From NCBI GenBank assembly GCA_033816765.1, contig CM066294.1:1922001-1986000 (forward strand): 64,000 nucleotides of DNA, written 5' to 3'. Positions 44,704-56,520 of this stretch are shown one piece after another (positions within the stretch are counted from its first letter, which is position 1; the number at the start of each line of letters is the position of its first letter). The position numbers and the translations under genes were made by a program. The DNA comes from Nothopassalora personata. Taxonomy: Eukaryota > Ascomycota > Dothideomycetes > Mycosphaerellales > Mycosphaerellaceae. The notes under the pieces were generated by a model. That model ran no database searches, was not told the origin of the DNA, and saw only the letters and a list, made by a program, of their open reading frames with translations.

Positions 44704-45604
44704 ATGTCAGACCACTGGAACGACTTCATCAAACTCAAGTTCGACGACCCGTCCTCCAAGCTCACGCCTGAAGCTATAGATGTCTTCGTCAACTATGCTG
44801 GAATTCCAAAAGACGAAGTGGTGAAACATATCAAAGATGTCGTAAGTCTTCCCCACCTGATATCAAGACGCCTTTCCAAAAATTCCTTGAAGCCGGAAGG
44901 CTTCAGCATACATGTAGTCAGATATCCTGACAACATCACAGCGAGAACGCGCTTACAAGATCTTCCCATACCCTTGCATAGGCCAGTTCAATTTCCTCGA
45001 CTTCGGGGTCTCGAGGGCTCCGAGGTACGGAGAGGTCTTGGACGGTGTGAAGAGTGGCAAAACGCTTCTGGATATGGGATGTTGTTTCGGGCAGGATTTG
45101 AGAAAGTTAACCCACGACGGGGCGGATTCCGCCAATTTGACGGGATTTGAGATGGAGAAGGAGTTCTCGGATCTTGGATTCGAACTCTTTCGCGACAAGA
45201 GTACGTTGGAGAGTCAGTGGGTCTTTGGAGACCTGTTCGGCAAGGTCGAAGGCTTGGAGGACAAGACTTTCGACTACGTCCACGCCTCCTCGTTCTTTCA
45301 CCTCTTCTCTTGGAATGAGCAGGTGGAGTTGATGAAGAAGGCTTTTCAACTGCTGAAGAAGAAGTCCGGGAGTATGCTTTTTGGACGGCAGGCGGCCGTT
45401 GAGGAGGCTGGGGTGTTCGAGCATGAGCAGGCGAGGAGTGGGGAGATGTATAGACATGACGGGGAGTCTTTTGGGAGGATGGTGGAGGAGGCGACGAAGG
45501 GGACGGACTTGGAGGGGAAGGTGGACGTGGAGGTTGAGACGTATACGAGGGTTGTTGCGGGAAGGGATTGGATTATGATGAATTATGCGGTTGTGCTGAG
45601 GTAA
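44704..45604 (+). CDS. SAM-dependent methyltransferase of fungal secondary-metabolism type
   Basis: Exons 44704..44841 and 44942..45604 (100-nt intron) give 266 residues. The splice restores RERAYKIFPYPCIGQFNFLD, typical of the family that includes meroterpenoid-pathway O-methyltransferases (AusD/Trt5 type). Motif I is LLDMGCCFGQDLRKL, followed by GADSANLTGFEME and the acidic cofactor loop. SSFFHLFSWNEQVELMKKAF and GSMLFGRQA are further family blocks. It probably methylates a small carboxyl or hydroxyl substrate. No synthase gene is adjacent, so it is an orphan tailoring-type enzyme here. The upstream repeats may matter for its regulation. Confidence 0.87.
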
Positions 45605-47192
45605 TGGACAAGCATCAGTGACACTATCATATGAAGGTATATGCTTGGACCACAATTGCAAAACAGCTTCGTGGTAGCTTCGCATTTTGTATGACACGCA
45701 CGTGCAACGTAAGCAAAATCCATCACGAGGATCTCAGCAAGCCAAGAACAGAAAAGAGAAGTCTGCCAAAACGACAAAACGATTGCCCTTGATGCAAGGG
45801 CTCTTGCGCAATGCTACGCCGCCCTGACGACCGACATCGTAGGAGCTATGTCACAAACCGAACTTAACAGTCTTGCGGAACACCGAACTCAGTTCTCTGG
45901 TTAATTGCGCAATTGCCCCAAGGACGATCGCTGGAGGTGAAGCATCGAGTGAGTATAGTTAGCATGAGCCGCTTGGGATGCATGTTATCATGGGTAGCTT
46001 TGGGAGGACTAGTCTCCAGAACAGAGTACTGATGGCCAGCAAGCAAAAAAGCATTCAAGTCCGTCTGCAGATGAAAACGACTGCACTTGGCACGATGGTA
46101 CTCCCAACCCCGTCAAGAGCCCACAACAGTGTATCGTTGGCCGGCTGGGTGATCCAAAGAGTATACAGACGCCTGCGAGCAGCGCGCATCGACTAGATTA
46201 TTGTGCGAAGAATAGTTGTCGAGAGGCAGGACCTCTGACTTGTGCTGCCCCGAAGCATTTGATTCTTTCGAAGCTGTCTCCGATTACAGCAGCTTGATAT
46301 GAATGAAAAGAGGATCCTTCAAGTTCACATTCGGAGCAAAACAACCATTCCTCCTTGGCCCAAATGGCATTGCCCATCCAAAACGTCACCACGCGGACAT
46401 CATCGTGTAAAGAAGCTCCTCATCCGAGACATCAAGCAATTCCGTCGAACTCCACGGAGTCGTGGAGCGACTGAGCCATTGCGCCAAAAATAACTGTCGA
46501 AAGCAACCTGTGTCAAAAGGGGCTAAGTAGCCTCAAGCAGATCACTGAGTTCAGCATGTGATCGATCAACCAGACTTCCCATCGTGTAGGAGCGCAAAGG
46601 ATCTCTGCGGCGTCCAAGGACAGCCCACATGCATCTCCAGGACTACTTCTATTGCTTAAAGTTCTGGAAAGTTGGACAGTCGCTGAAGGCGCAATGGCTC
46701 ATTCGGATGGTGTCCATGCTTTCTGATGAGCAAGATGGGACACGTCTTCGACCGCTTCATGCCAGCGGCACATATCGGTGCAAGTGGTGGCTTGTGCCAT
46801 TGAATCTTGGGCGATTCTTCTACCATTTCGCTCAACTCTCGCACATCTTTTCATATGTCGAACTACCTCGAGTGACTTGTGTAAGCTTAACGGTGCATGA
46901 CTGTGCAGCGCGGCAGGGATCGGGCTTTAAACCGTTAAGTGAGACCAATTCTGAGTGGACGGCAGAGTTATCTCAGAAAGTCGAAAGGCGCAGATACATG
47001 CACGGGATAATGACAGCAAGCAAAGGCAGATACTCTAGGGTCGGACGGGATGAAGATGACATTGAACAATTCCTTTTTGGATCTACGGACGCCATTCGCC
47101 GTGCGCTGGCTTCACGTCCCTCGCGAAGCACAGGATATCGGCGCCCAGTGCATACCCCACCCCAGTCCACAAGTCATGCTGTTGTTTCAAAC
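45605..47192. other. Gene-less stretch of about 1.6 kb
   Basis: No supported gene. Short frames show no domain, and the only long plus-strand frame reaching in from the right is the antisense of RPL7. The left part is the methyltransferase 3' flank; the right part is the RPL7 3' flank. Confidence 0.6.
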
Positions 47193-48550
47193 CTAGTTCA
47201 TCTGGCGGATGAGCTGGTTGATGTACTCCTCACGGTTACCAAGGTCACCACCCTCGATGAAGTGGAGGAACTTGCGCTTGTGGAAGCCACCAGTTGGGTT
47301 GGAGAGCTTGAATGGCCACAGGAAGTTGGAGGCCTGCTTGAAGTTGGGGCCGACGGTGTAGATCTCATGGATCAGGTCCTCCATGCAGACGATGCCGTAC
47401 TGACCGAGGTGCTCCTCGATGATGCCGTTGTCGGTCAGTGGGATGCGCTGCTTCTGGCTGGTCTTGGCGTATCCACGCTTGTAGACGAGCTCGCGGACGG
47501 ACTTCAGGTTGGGGTAACCGTAGGCGACGAATGGCTCGACGATCTTGAGCATCTCCGAGGTGGCCTTGGTCAGGCGGATGAAGACACCGTTGTTAATCTG
47601 AAGGAGACGGAGGAGCTGGAGGGTCTTGCGCTTCTTTGGGTCGATCTTGTTGATACCCTTGATGCGGACGACGAAGGCGAGCTTGGGCTCGGCTGGGACG
47701 TAGTAGGAGCCCTCGGACTTGGCGACACGGTTCAAGCGGATCTTCTCGCGCTCGAGGTCACGGTACTCCTTGACGTAGGACTCGGCACGCTTGAAGATTT
47801 GCTCGCGCTTCTGCTTGCTCTCCTGTTGAGGCTATGTTAGCGAATTGCTCATCAAAGCCCATGGATGTGATGTGTGGATGAAGACACGGCACGGTCTCAT
47901 TCCCGAAAGATGGTTAACTATGGACAACATGGCCCGAAGGCTAGTCGCATATGGTTGGTAGATATAATCATTGAGTGCTGGGCGGAAGTGGGCGTGACTA
48001 ACTTTCTTGCGCTGCTCGCGCTGCTGGGCCTTTTCAGCGCGCTCCTTCTCCTGCGACTTGCGCTTCTTGAGGAGCGTCTCTGGGACGAGGATCTGGTCCT
48101 GGGTTGGGACGCTCCTGGTGGAGCATATGTTAGTCGGTCCGCTTGGGGATGCTACCCCGAGCGAAGAAGTGCGGCACAGTGGTCTGGCTCTCATGCATTC
48201 TCCCCTGAGCACTCGGCAAAGAGTGTGTGCTGGTCGGTGAGACGAATAATCTCAGCCGACAAGACCTCGCCAGGCGAGAGCGCCGTGCTCTTTCGAGCTG
48301 GCGTCTGGCATTGAGACAGGCTTCCGCCCATGTTTCCAATGCCAGCTGCCTCACATTCTGACGTGCCAGCGTTGACGACGTGCAGGACTGAGGCAGAAAT
48401 GGAGTGTATAGGTATGCTGCTGCTGCTGAGAGCAAGCAATTTCGAGCTTTTGCTGCGGACCGACTGTGCTGCACTTCCTCACCCGGCTGGCGGTGATGGT
48501 GATGACGTTTCTTACAGCTTGACGGTGGCCTGCTTCTTGCCTGGTGCCAT
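47193..48550 (-). CDS. RPL7: 60S ribosomal protein L7 (uL30)
   Basis: Exons complement(47193..47822, 48003..48114, 48516..48550) give 258 residues. The introns are 180 and 401 nt, long and 5'-placed as usual for ribosomal protein genes. The N-terminus [19 protein letters not shown] is followed by a Lys/Arg-rich helix ([20 protein letters not shown]). The L30 fold is recognisable by [40 protein letters not shown] and [20 protein letters not shown]. The donor of the second intron is GTTAGT. Yeast RPL7 introns host C/D snoRNAs; I saw no convincing C/D box pair here. Confidence 0.96.
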
Positions 48551-48810
48551 TGTGCCGGTAGTGCTGTCGATGAAAGAACCGGGTGGTGGTGTGCGACTGG
48601 CTGCGAGTCTGAACAGAAAGGAACACTAATATTTCGACCAGCTCTCAAGTTTGGGAAATGGCGATAGAGTGTGGAGACCGTGCGCGGGCTTGGCACGAGA
48701 TTTCGCCGAGCCGAGTTGCCGAGGAATGCTCGTTGGCATGGTGCCTGAATGCCTGACCTCCATCCATATAGCTTTAGATGACCACCGTCAATGAAACACT
48801 TTCCCTCACC

Positions 48811-49590
48811 ATGGCCTCCCGTCGCGGCGTAGGCATGAGCGCCTTCTCCAACGCCGCCATCTCCTCCGACAAATATGCCGCTCACGGCGCTGCCCTACGC
48901 TCAACCCACGCCGACGCCCTCGCCAACCAGCTCGCCGTCTTCCAAGCAGCGCTGCACAACTTCTCCCTCACCCATGCCAAGGACATCCGCAGCAACCCAA
49001 CCTTCCGCGCCGAATTTGCTCGCATGTGCCATGCTATCGGTGTCGACCCTTTGGCAGGCAGCAACATCAAGGCCAAAGATGCAAGCGGGAAGGGCGGCAG
49101 CATATGGGCGAAGATGCTCGGTACAAGCGTGAACGACTTCTACTTCGAGCTGGGCGTGCGGCTGGTCGAAGTCTGTAGGGAGTCACGCGGTGAGAATGGT
49201 GGTATGATTGCTCTGGCTGAGGCGAGGAAGCGGATTGCCAAGGGTAGAGGTCTGGTAGGTGGTGGTATGGAAGTCACCGACGATGATGTGCAGCGTGCGC
49301 TTGAGAGCCTGGAGCCGTTGGGTGGGCAGTTCAAGATCGTGCATCTGGGATCTACCAAGTATATCAGGAGTGTGCCAAAGGAGTTGAACCCGGATCAGTC
49401 GACTGTATTGGAAGTGATACAGGTCACGGGCTTCGTAACAGTTTCTATGTTGCAGGCGAATCTGGATTGGGAGGAGGCACGAGGTATTGCTGTCATCGAT
49501 GATTTGGTCGCTGACAGCTTGGTCTGGGTCGATGAACAAGCTGACGAAACCGAGTATTGGAGCCCTGCCGCCATGCACGAAGGCGGCTGA
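48811..49590 (+). CDS. VPS22: ESCRT-II subunit Vps22 (SNF8/EAP30)
   Basis: Intron-free, 259 residues from MASRRGVGMSAF (48811); another in-frame ATG lies at 48778 but the family begins with this motif. The N-terminal helical hairpin (LANQLAVFQAALHNFSLTHA) precedes PTFRAEFARMCHAIGVDPLA and two winged-helix domains (FYFELGVRLVEVCRESRGENGG; QVTGFVTVSMLQANLDWEE). ESCRT-II sorts ubiquitinated membrane proteins into endosomal vesicles. The gene is divergent from RPL7, with 260 bp between the start codons. Confidence 0.95.
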   Translation: MASRRGVGMSAFSNAAISSDKYAAHGAALRSTHADALANQLAVFQAALHNFSLTHAKDIRSNPTFRAEFARMCHAIGVDPLAGSNIKAKDASGKGGSIWAKMLGTSVNDFYFELGVRLVEVCRESRGENGGMIALAEARKRIAKGRGLVGGGMEVTDDDVQRALESLEPLGGQFKIVHLGSTKYIRSVPKELNPDQSTVLEVIQVTGFVTVSMLQANLDWEEARGIAVIDDLVADSLVWVDEQADETEYWSPAAMHEGG

Positions 49591-49765
49591 GACGGACGTC
49601 TCGATTGCAATCTTCATTGGTTCATATCCCATTGATGCATTACACAATATTCCTTCAGGTCGCCAGGTACTAGACGCCAAAAGCTCAACGAGCCAGCTTC
49701 GGAACACTCGCACCCACGAAAAGACCATCATGCACGACATCACCCTACCTGAACACTGGTCTTAT

Positions 49766-50515
49766 TGATGAAAAGGGCCAAATCCGTGTCCGTTCACCAC
49801 AGCGTCTACTACATAAGCTACCAGACGAGCTGCTGCTGGAATGCGCCACAGTGGCTTTGACACATGTCGCGGACATGTGCTCGTTGAGGTTGCTCAGCTG
49901 ACGCTTTGCCAAAGTTAGTGCCACGAGGCTTCCTAACATTCTTCAAGCATCTGTGTGTCAAGCCGACGCCGCAATCTCTGGCAAGATTGCAAGCTAAGAT
50001 TTACACAAGCTCCATGATGGCTATGTGCTGATGTACTGAAGATATCTGCCAGCATGCTATCTTCAGCAAAGGTATCGATTTCTTTTTTCACTGGGGCCTC
50101 ACATTGCGATCTGAAGTTCCAGAGCTCGAAGACTATCGAGAGACCCGGGACGTAGAGGACATCGTCAAGACCTACAAGTTTCCCGAGTCCGTCATCCATA
50201 AGGCACACCAGGACCACAGAGTCCGCTGAAGGCAACGAAAACAGATACTGGACCATGATCTTGACATCGCCAAGATGCGAACATATCTCCCGCTATTGCC
50301 CAAGCTGCGCTATTGCCCAAGCTGAGGTACATGGGGAGCGACTTGGCCCCAGACATTGTGGGTCATGCCTTCGAGACTTCCGATTCCACCAGTTAGCCGC
50401 CTTCCCCCAGGCAGATGCCGAGGAATGTGATGAGCCCAGACAACACTCCAACTTGCATCTCGAAGCCCCCTATCCTATGTTTTTAGCTGGGGACGTCACA
50501 CGAGCGCAGAGGCTT
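49766..50515 (+). pseudogene. Relic of an F-box-like protein gene
   Basis: A plus-strand frame begins with an F-box-like helix pair (RLLHKLPDELLLECATVAL, then MCSLRLLS) and is stopped by TGA near 49899. Protein-like sequence resumes later in a different position (FFFHWGLTLRSEVPELEDYR, VEDIVKTYKFPESVIHKAHQ) and is stopped again near 50227. After that come RQRKQILDHDLDIAKMRTYL and LPLLPKLR, then several stops. No plausible introns join these blocks. I read it as a decayed gene of the large fungal F-box superfamily. The F-box call rests on the LPDELLLEC pattern only. Confidence 0.45.
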
Positions 50516-51017
50516 TAGCCTCGATGCGCGAGGGTGGCCCGCATGGCGAAGTTGTTCTTCCCAAAAGTGCGCAAAATCGAAACTCGATTTGATTGAATTT
50601 GATTAGAACTTAACTTTGATTTGAACTTAACTGGCAGCTGGGGTCCACGCTATGAATTTCCCGATTTCGTTCAAATACATGCAACCCGATATGGACGACG
50701 AAGTATCCTGGTGTCTGGGGGCGTGGTCTCGAAGCCCCACGTCGCGATTTCATTCTACAAAGCGGATTTGGACATAAATACGTTTCCAGGGTATGGGCAG
50801 ATTACTTCTTCTCAGGTTGTTCCTTCGATGTCATATTGGCGAAGCAAGCTGACGAATACACTGCCAGCTTCTGACACGGCAGGCAGAAAATGTGTAAGCT
50901 ACTACCTAAGCAGCATCTCCATCATCAAGACGCTCTGACAGTATTCACCAATCCCTCACTAAACCACATCTCGCCCCCCCCCCCCCCGGTCTCCCATCTT
51001 TGCCCTCCAAGAGACAT
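50516..51017. other. Intergenic, AT-rich direct repeats and poly-C tract
   Basis: Around 50585-50635 short GATTTGA and GAACTTAACT units are repeated. A 14-nt C run lies at 50974-50987, about 30 bp downstream of the oxygenase gene's stop on the minus strand. No gene is supported. Confidence 0.6.
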
Positions 51018-52811
51018 TCACAACGGCTCCAGCGCCCCCTGCCTCTTCATCTCGAACGTTTCCACCTCCTTAACGAGCGGCTTGTACCCACCCAGCTCCT
51101 TCGCCGACACCCAATTCCCATGCACCTGCGCCTTCATATGAAACGGCAGCTGCACAATCGCCACAGGCTTCTCAAACTCCCTCGTATCAATCACCACAAC
51201 ATCACAGCGATTGTCCTTGACACGCTCAATCAGCGCCATGACGTATCCATCTCCTTCCGCAGCGTCTCCGGAACGCGGGATAAAGATGGGTTCCTGGCAG
51301 AGGGAGTCATCTCCCGCATAGTGGTATTGCGTCTTGCCAGTTTTGTGGTTGTGCATCGCCAGCCCGTTCAAGCCGTGGTAGATATTTTTGTTCCCATCGG
51401 GATTCATGAAGACGTTGAGCCAGAGGACCGAGTATTGTGTTGTCATGAAGCGTTCGTCGATACGGGGGAATTCGGCGGGGACGTCGAGGATGACTTGTGG
51501 ATCTTGTACGAAGGTCCCCGCGGGCGTGCCGACGTCGATGCGCCAGCGGACGAAATTTGCCTTGGCGTCGGGAGCGGGTAGACGTCCATCATCCGCAGGG
51601 AAGAAGGGGAAAGCGTTATCGTGGACGACGGAGGATTCGACGTAGAGGATGTTGGGGTCGTTGTCGTCTTCCCAAGCGCCGGCGGTGTGGATTGCCATGC
51701 AGTTCTTCCAGGTGTAGTGGCGCGTCTCTCTGGCCTGCCAGCCTGAATGCGCAGGTGGATTCTCAGGGTAGCGAGGAGCGACGATCATGGTGTGACCCCT
51801 GTCGTAGTTCCATGCCCAATGATGTCCCCCTTTCTTCATCCTCTCCACATCAGCTTCAAAGGCCCAGATGAACAGGATAAGCCAATTCTTCGTGATAGCG
51901 CAGTCGTGGATCGCGCCTGGGTTGGCCCAGGGCTGTTTGAACCAGAGTTCGTTCTTGCAGTGGCCCGAGCGGTCGATGCTGTAGGATACGACGTCGTTTG
52001 TGGCTAGTCCTTTGGCTTCGTAGCCGTTTACGATGAGTTCGTCGGTGTAAGGGTCGTACTTTGGGTGAGCTGTGAAGGTTTTGGATTTGATTTGGCCGAA
52101 GGGGTCGTAAGTGCGGGTTTCGAGGGTCTGGGGATCGACGGAGTACGGGAGGGCGCTTTCTTTCATGGCGAGGAGGTGCGAGGCCCAGTAGACGAGGTTT
52201 GTGTTTGCGGTGGAGTCAATGGCGGCTCTGCGGTGGATGTCAGTACTGATCTTCGTGCGAGTGGTCGGACTGCTCGCTGTGGTGTACTGACCTCACACAA
52301 GGGTGATGAGTCCAAGGATTTCTGTACAGCCCAAAGAGCGCTTTGCCCGCCCTTCGCTCGAGCTTGTATCTCTCGGTCTCAACGTATCTAGTCTTCATGT
52401 CCACCCTGCCATCGTGGAAGCGGAATGCAGATCTGTAGCAGACTCAGTCTGAATTCTTGATTGTCGAATGACATTGGGATATGTCTGGTAGAAGACTCAC
52501 ATGTTACCATCGCCATCGAGGGGTACATTGCCCTCTACTGGCGGGCACCAAGGATCGACCATTACGCGGTAGAAAGTGCCATCAATCTCCTTCGGTATCT
52601 TGCCGAGCACGACTAGATCACCCACCTCACCTTCCAGGCGGCAAGGCAGATCCGAGCCATAGAGATCAACTGATTTCGGCCACCTGGACTTCAGCTCTCC
52701 ATTGGAGCCCTCGTGTTCCTCTTCCAATGCCATTCTGGCCTGTGCCTCCAGCGTGGCCTTCTTCGACGCTTTCGAGTCGGTTTCCAGGAAAGAATCGGTG
52801 CGGGAAGACAT
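51018..52811 (-). CDS. Carotenoid/stilbene cleavage oxygenase (RPE65 family)
   Basis: Exons complement(51018..52227, 52292..52432, 52501..52811) give 553 residues; the introns are 68 and 64 nt in phase 2. The four iron-binding His of the beta-propeller family are visible in [32 protein letters not shown] and VHGNWVS. The N-terminus contains the family block [14 protein letters not shown] and the [13 protein letters not shown] strand after the first splice. Members cleave a conjugated C=C bond with O2. The soluble form without a retinoid signature, next to accessory genes, favours stilbene or phenylpropanoid cleavage (lignostilbene dioxygenase/CAO-1 type) over carotenoid cleavage. That substrate call is inference. 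It is followed upstream by the transcription factor on the same strand. Confidence 0.9.
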
Positions 52812-53187
52812 GTCATGTGCTGTAGGGTAACTTTGAAGTGATTGTAATCAAACTATAGCTACCAAATAGTGCGTGGCACTTCTCAGTCCAAGTAGAAGAG
52901 CACAAGTGAAGAACGGGGACATTGCAGCATCCACCCAGGTTATGTACTTTATTATCGGTCGTGGAGTGAGTGCCCTGTTTCATCCGCGAACCTCGTTCAT
53001 GCTTTTTCTTGGACGTTCCTTGATTGCCGTTTTCGCTCTGATAACACCTGTTGCTCCATAGCGGCAGATGAAGTCTGTCTTTCGTACGTGCGGTCACAAG
53101 CTGTACTCCGCATCAACGGAAGTAAGGATCAGGGTTCCGGCGGGGATCATTGTGGTCAGCTGAAGGGACGGCAGTTCTTTGGTGCAG
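52812..53187. other. Intergenic promoter region of the cleavage oxygenase
   Basis: 376 bp between two minus-strand genes. No coding sequence or repeat was noticed. Confidence 0.55.
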
Positions 53188-55584
53188 CTACCGAGACTCG
53201 GTGTCAGCGTGGATGTTAGCGCGACTTTGGTGGTCTACATCGATTTTGGGTCTTTCAGTTGAAGGTGTGTACCTCCCCAAAGCATCGGGCATATCACTGT
53301 CGATGTTCCGCCAGGCTGCGGAAAATGGCGACAGGGACGTGTTGCCAAAGGATGTTCTTAAGGGCCCTGCATCGTTGTTACCGTTGTATCGAAGGAGTTC
53401 GGACACTGGCGGCAGAGCAGTCTGATTAGTGGTGTCAAGGGCCATCTTCATTGTGTCGCGCTTCATTTGCTGCGAATGGGTCAGCGAATGTGAGGCAGTC
53501 ACATCGACGCAGACTGTAGTGTACCTCGATCCAGGAAACGCCCGACTTAGCTGAGTCGGACTGTATCGACAAGGAGTACAAGAGGTCGACAGCCCGCCCG
53601 CTGGTCGAGGTGTCAATTATCGTTGTCTGCGCTTGATATCTGGTTCTGACTTCTGATAGCAGGAGAGAGGTAGTGGCGAGAATCACTGCATCGAGTGCAA
53701 ACGGGTGCACTGAGACCAGAATCCTGCGTCTCTGCAGCTCTTCTGCTATAAGCACTGTCTGAAGCGCGGCCTCGACGCACTTTGTTGCGTAGCCAGCCAA
53801 CACAGGGTCAGGGGTTGTACCGATGTAGTGTGCGAACGGACAATACACAAGTAGGTGTATCAGGAAGTAAGAAAGCTCAATCGCGAGTCTAAGCAGGTGT
53901 TAGTGCTGCCCAAAACCTACGCCTCGCAGTCAAGTACCTTGGAGTCAGTGTGCCATCATAATTGCTGAAGAGCTCTCCAAGTCTGGTCTTCCACGCCTCA
54001 AGCTCCTCGGTGACTGAGTCGATCCTCCTTTGCGGCAGCTGGTAGATGGTGCCATTCTTGAATGACTGACTCAGAAAGCAGGGTTCGAAGTATCGACGGA
54101 GTATCTCGGTCACCTCGTAATGTGCTTGATGTCTGAAGGAGGTGTATCAGCTTGACCCTTCGAGAAGAGCGGAAGCCAGTGCGCTTTCGTGGTAGATTGT
54201 CTTGACATAAAAGCGGCATAGGAGCATGAGGTGTCTTACGTAGGTAGGGCATCCCCAGGATCTTCATGAAAAAGTGCGCTGTCGACAGATGCACCGAGGA
54301 TTCGAGGCAGTCCAAGAGAGATACTGGTTAACGTATCCATAGCTGTCAGAGCTGCGATCGTCCGTGCCGACCATTTTCGCTCGTTGCTGGGCAATTGGGC
54401 CATAGCATCGACATCGTGTAGACCGAGGCGGAGCGCAACCGATGCGGCTATGCTGAGGTAGCCATGGCTGGCAGATGTACAGTTGCCAACTTTGAGCCAC
54501 TGTGCGATGCACATCGATGTCTGCACACTCGCCAGAGTGCGATCATACGCTTGATCGTTGATGATTACACTGGCGTTAGCCAGATACGCCATGCTATACG
54601 AAGTCAGATCTAGCAGTGCTGCGCTCGAACGCTCACATACCTGGATGTGTGCTGTTGCGAGGACGTCGCAGCTGTTGCAGATGGCGAACGAGATTCGTAG
54701 CACTGGCCGAGTGCTATCAAGGCCCACGTAAGTGCAACCTCGTCAGGTTTTGCCTTGCTTGGGTGGAACCCGTCCCTCTGATAGAGTGCATCGAGGTTTG
54801 ATCGAACCACATCGGGATCAACGAACGGCCACATATGAAACGACTCCTTAAAAGAAAGATCGACCAGATGTCGTGCAATAGCCTCGGATGGGAGCGACTG
54901 GTTCGAAGTGGAAGGCTGAAGTTGTGAAGGCGCGTCCAAAGCGTAGACCAACGTCTCGGTACAGGTTTCGCCGACTTTCCAGAACTCGTCCGGGACGCAG
55001 AGGTCGCGTATCCTCACGAGCAGCTCAATCGTGGAGCAATTGCTGCGGTACTGCTTGGCATCTAGCGGCCGAATCGAGGTAGAGGGGATTGTGCAGACCA
55101 CATTGGACTCTTCAGGCCTAGAAAAGATTGATCCATCGAATGCCTCTGAGGCTGGCCAATTAATCTTTGCAGGATTGCGTACATGCTGTTGTGTCCCCGA
55201 ACTTGTTGACCGTGATGAGAGGGACTGCTGCGCTGCTTGCTGTGCAGAGAGAAAGGCATTAGCTATACTTGGCAGCAAATGGTAACGTCTCAGCAGCGGG
55301 TGCTGCGTAGAGAGCACTAGGCGGAGCATGTCTTGGACAGACAACGTCTCTTTGCACTCTACAGTTACCCACTGATTCCATTGCATCTGGCGTGGTCCTA
55401 CCTGAGCTTCCTCTGTGGCTTCCCTGGCTTCGTTTTCCAGCCTTTGGACTTGCTGGTGGTTACTGATGTTAGTCTTGACGGTATACTGCTCGGAGACGTA
55501 ATAGTGTATGAGAGCGAATGCCACGGTCATGGCCGCGCTGTACGATCTAGGGGCTCGCACACCTCTGCAGCATGTGATAACCAT
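53188..55584 (-). CDS. Fungal-specific transcription factor-domain protein, Zn2Cys6 not visible
   Basis: Five exons, complement(53188..53469, 53525..53888, 53938..54132, 54240..54593, 54641..55584), give about 712 residues. All junctions keep frame and the four introns are 47-107 nt. The central region has the Fungal_trans (middle homology) signature, with SFKESFHMWPFVDPD, LTWALIALGQCYESR and LSIAASVALRLGLH. The N-terminus is unsure: the frame is open upstream without an ATG to about 55626, and I found no intact C-x2-C-x6-C cluster. A degenerate VSKCKQRR-like trace lies near 55630. The DNA-binding exon may be missed, decayed or absent. The neighbours suggest a local pathway regulator. Confidence 0.75.
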
Positions 55585-56520
55585 GAAAGGTACCACATCT
55601 CGAACGATGTCCTTCGTTGCTTGCACTTACTCACACTGTGACCTCATCAGCTGGAACGCATCAACGTGATGTGGTGCATCCTACTGCTTTAGCGGTGCGC
55701 TTCCTCGCAGGCAAGATATCATTGGGTGCCTCCATACTGCAGTCAACCTCGCGCGATAGTGCCGTGGCCTTCCCTGCGCGGCACTCGCTGTCTTTGCGGT
55801 CCGAATGCTGAATCGAGCAGAGCTGAACCTACTGCTCCAAGCACTGCGACAAGCTTTCGGGAGGTATTGCAGATGGAGTAATGCAGGGAGAGCATAGACT
55901 TCGTCGTTCTTCGGGAGTCCTGCCAACGGCAGGATGGCTGATCTGCAGGAGCGATACCTGAGAGATCCCGAGGTCCTGTGTATGTTGGATTGCTGGATAA
56001 GGGCACCGAAAAGTATCTGTGTAAGATACGGCGGGTTGGGGTACCGCAAGTGGCCGCGTTGCTTATCGACGACTTTCGTTAGCAACACCCATCGGAGGAT
56101 ACGCCGTCGCGCTTACAAAGCCAGTGGTGCAGCTAAAGGGCGTCATCGTCCTTGGTACGTGTATGTCCGAGGCCGCGAGTTTGATGCAATCTTGCATCGG
56201 GCTCTTGATCCATGCCATTGTCTTGTCGAGGATCTTCGGAAAATCAGGTTGTGTTCTCTGGGCGCCTTCTTCCGTACCTGCAACCTCTGGGAGCCAGCGG
56301 ACGTAACCCCGAACCGCTGCGGCATGCCGGTCGATGTTGCGAAGGTCTTCTGCGAAGGCAGTGAGATCATGTTCACGATCAGTCATCGTGACAAACAAGA
56401 GATAAGACAATGATCTTGATGATACAGCCCTTACAGGCATACGATATGAATGCAGACCGGGCTCATACAAGACGTCCCGTGCGATCATTGGCTCCGATAC
56501 GTACGTTCTACCTGCATGCC
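55585..56520. other. Gene-less stretch of about 940 bp
   Basis: Lies between the transcription factor N-terminus and the SDR stop. It may hold an unrecognised 5' exon of the factor (a short MEAPNDILPARKRTAKA peptide is encoded near 55735), otherwise nothing is supported. Confidence 0.5.

Noticed and set aside
46629..47840. Plus-strand open frame of about 400 codons
   Set aside because: From 47193 on it is exactly antisense to the RPL7 coding exon; the upstream part has no domain. The long frame is a by-product of the biased codon use of RPL7.
47823..48515. Possible C/D-box snoRNA in the RPL7 introns, as in yeast
   Set aside because: On the sense strand I found only imperfect C-box-like words (TTGATGA, ATGATTA) in the short intron and no D box CTGA at a fitting distance; nothing in the long intron.
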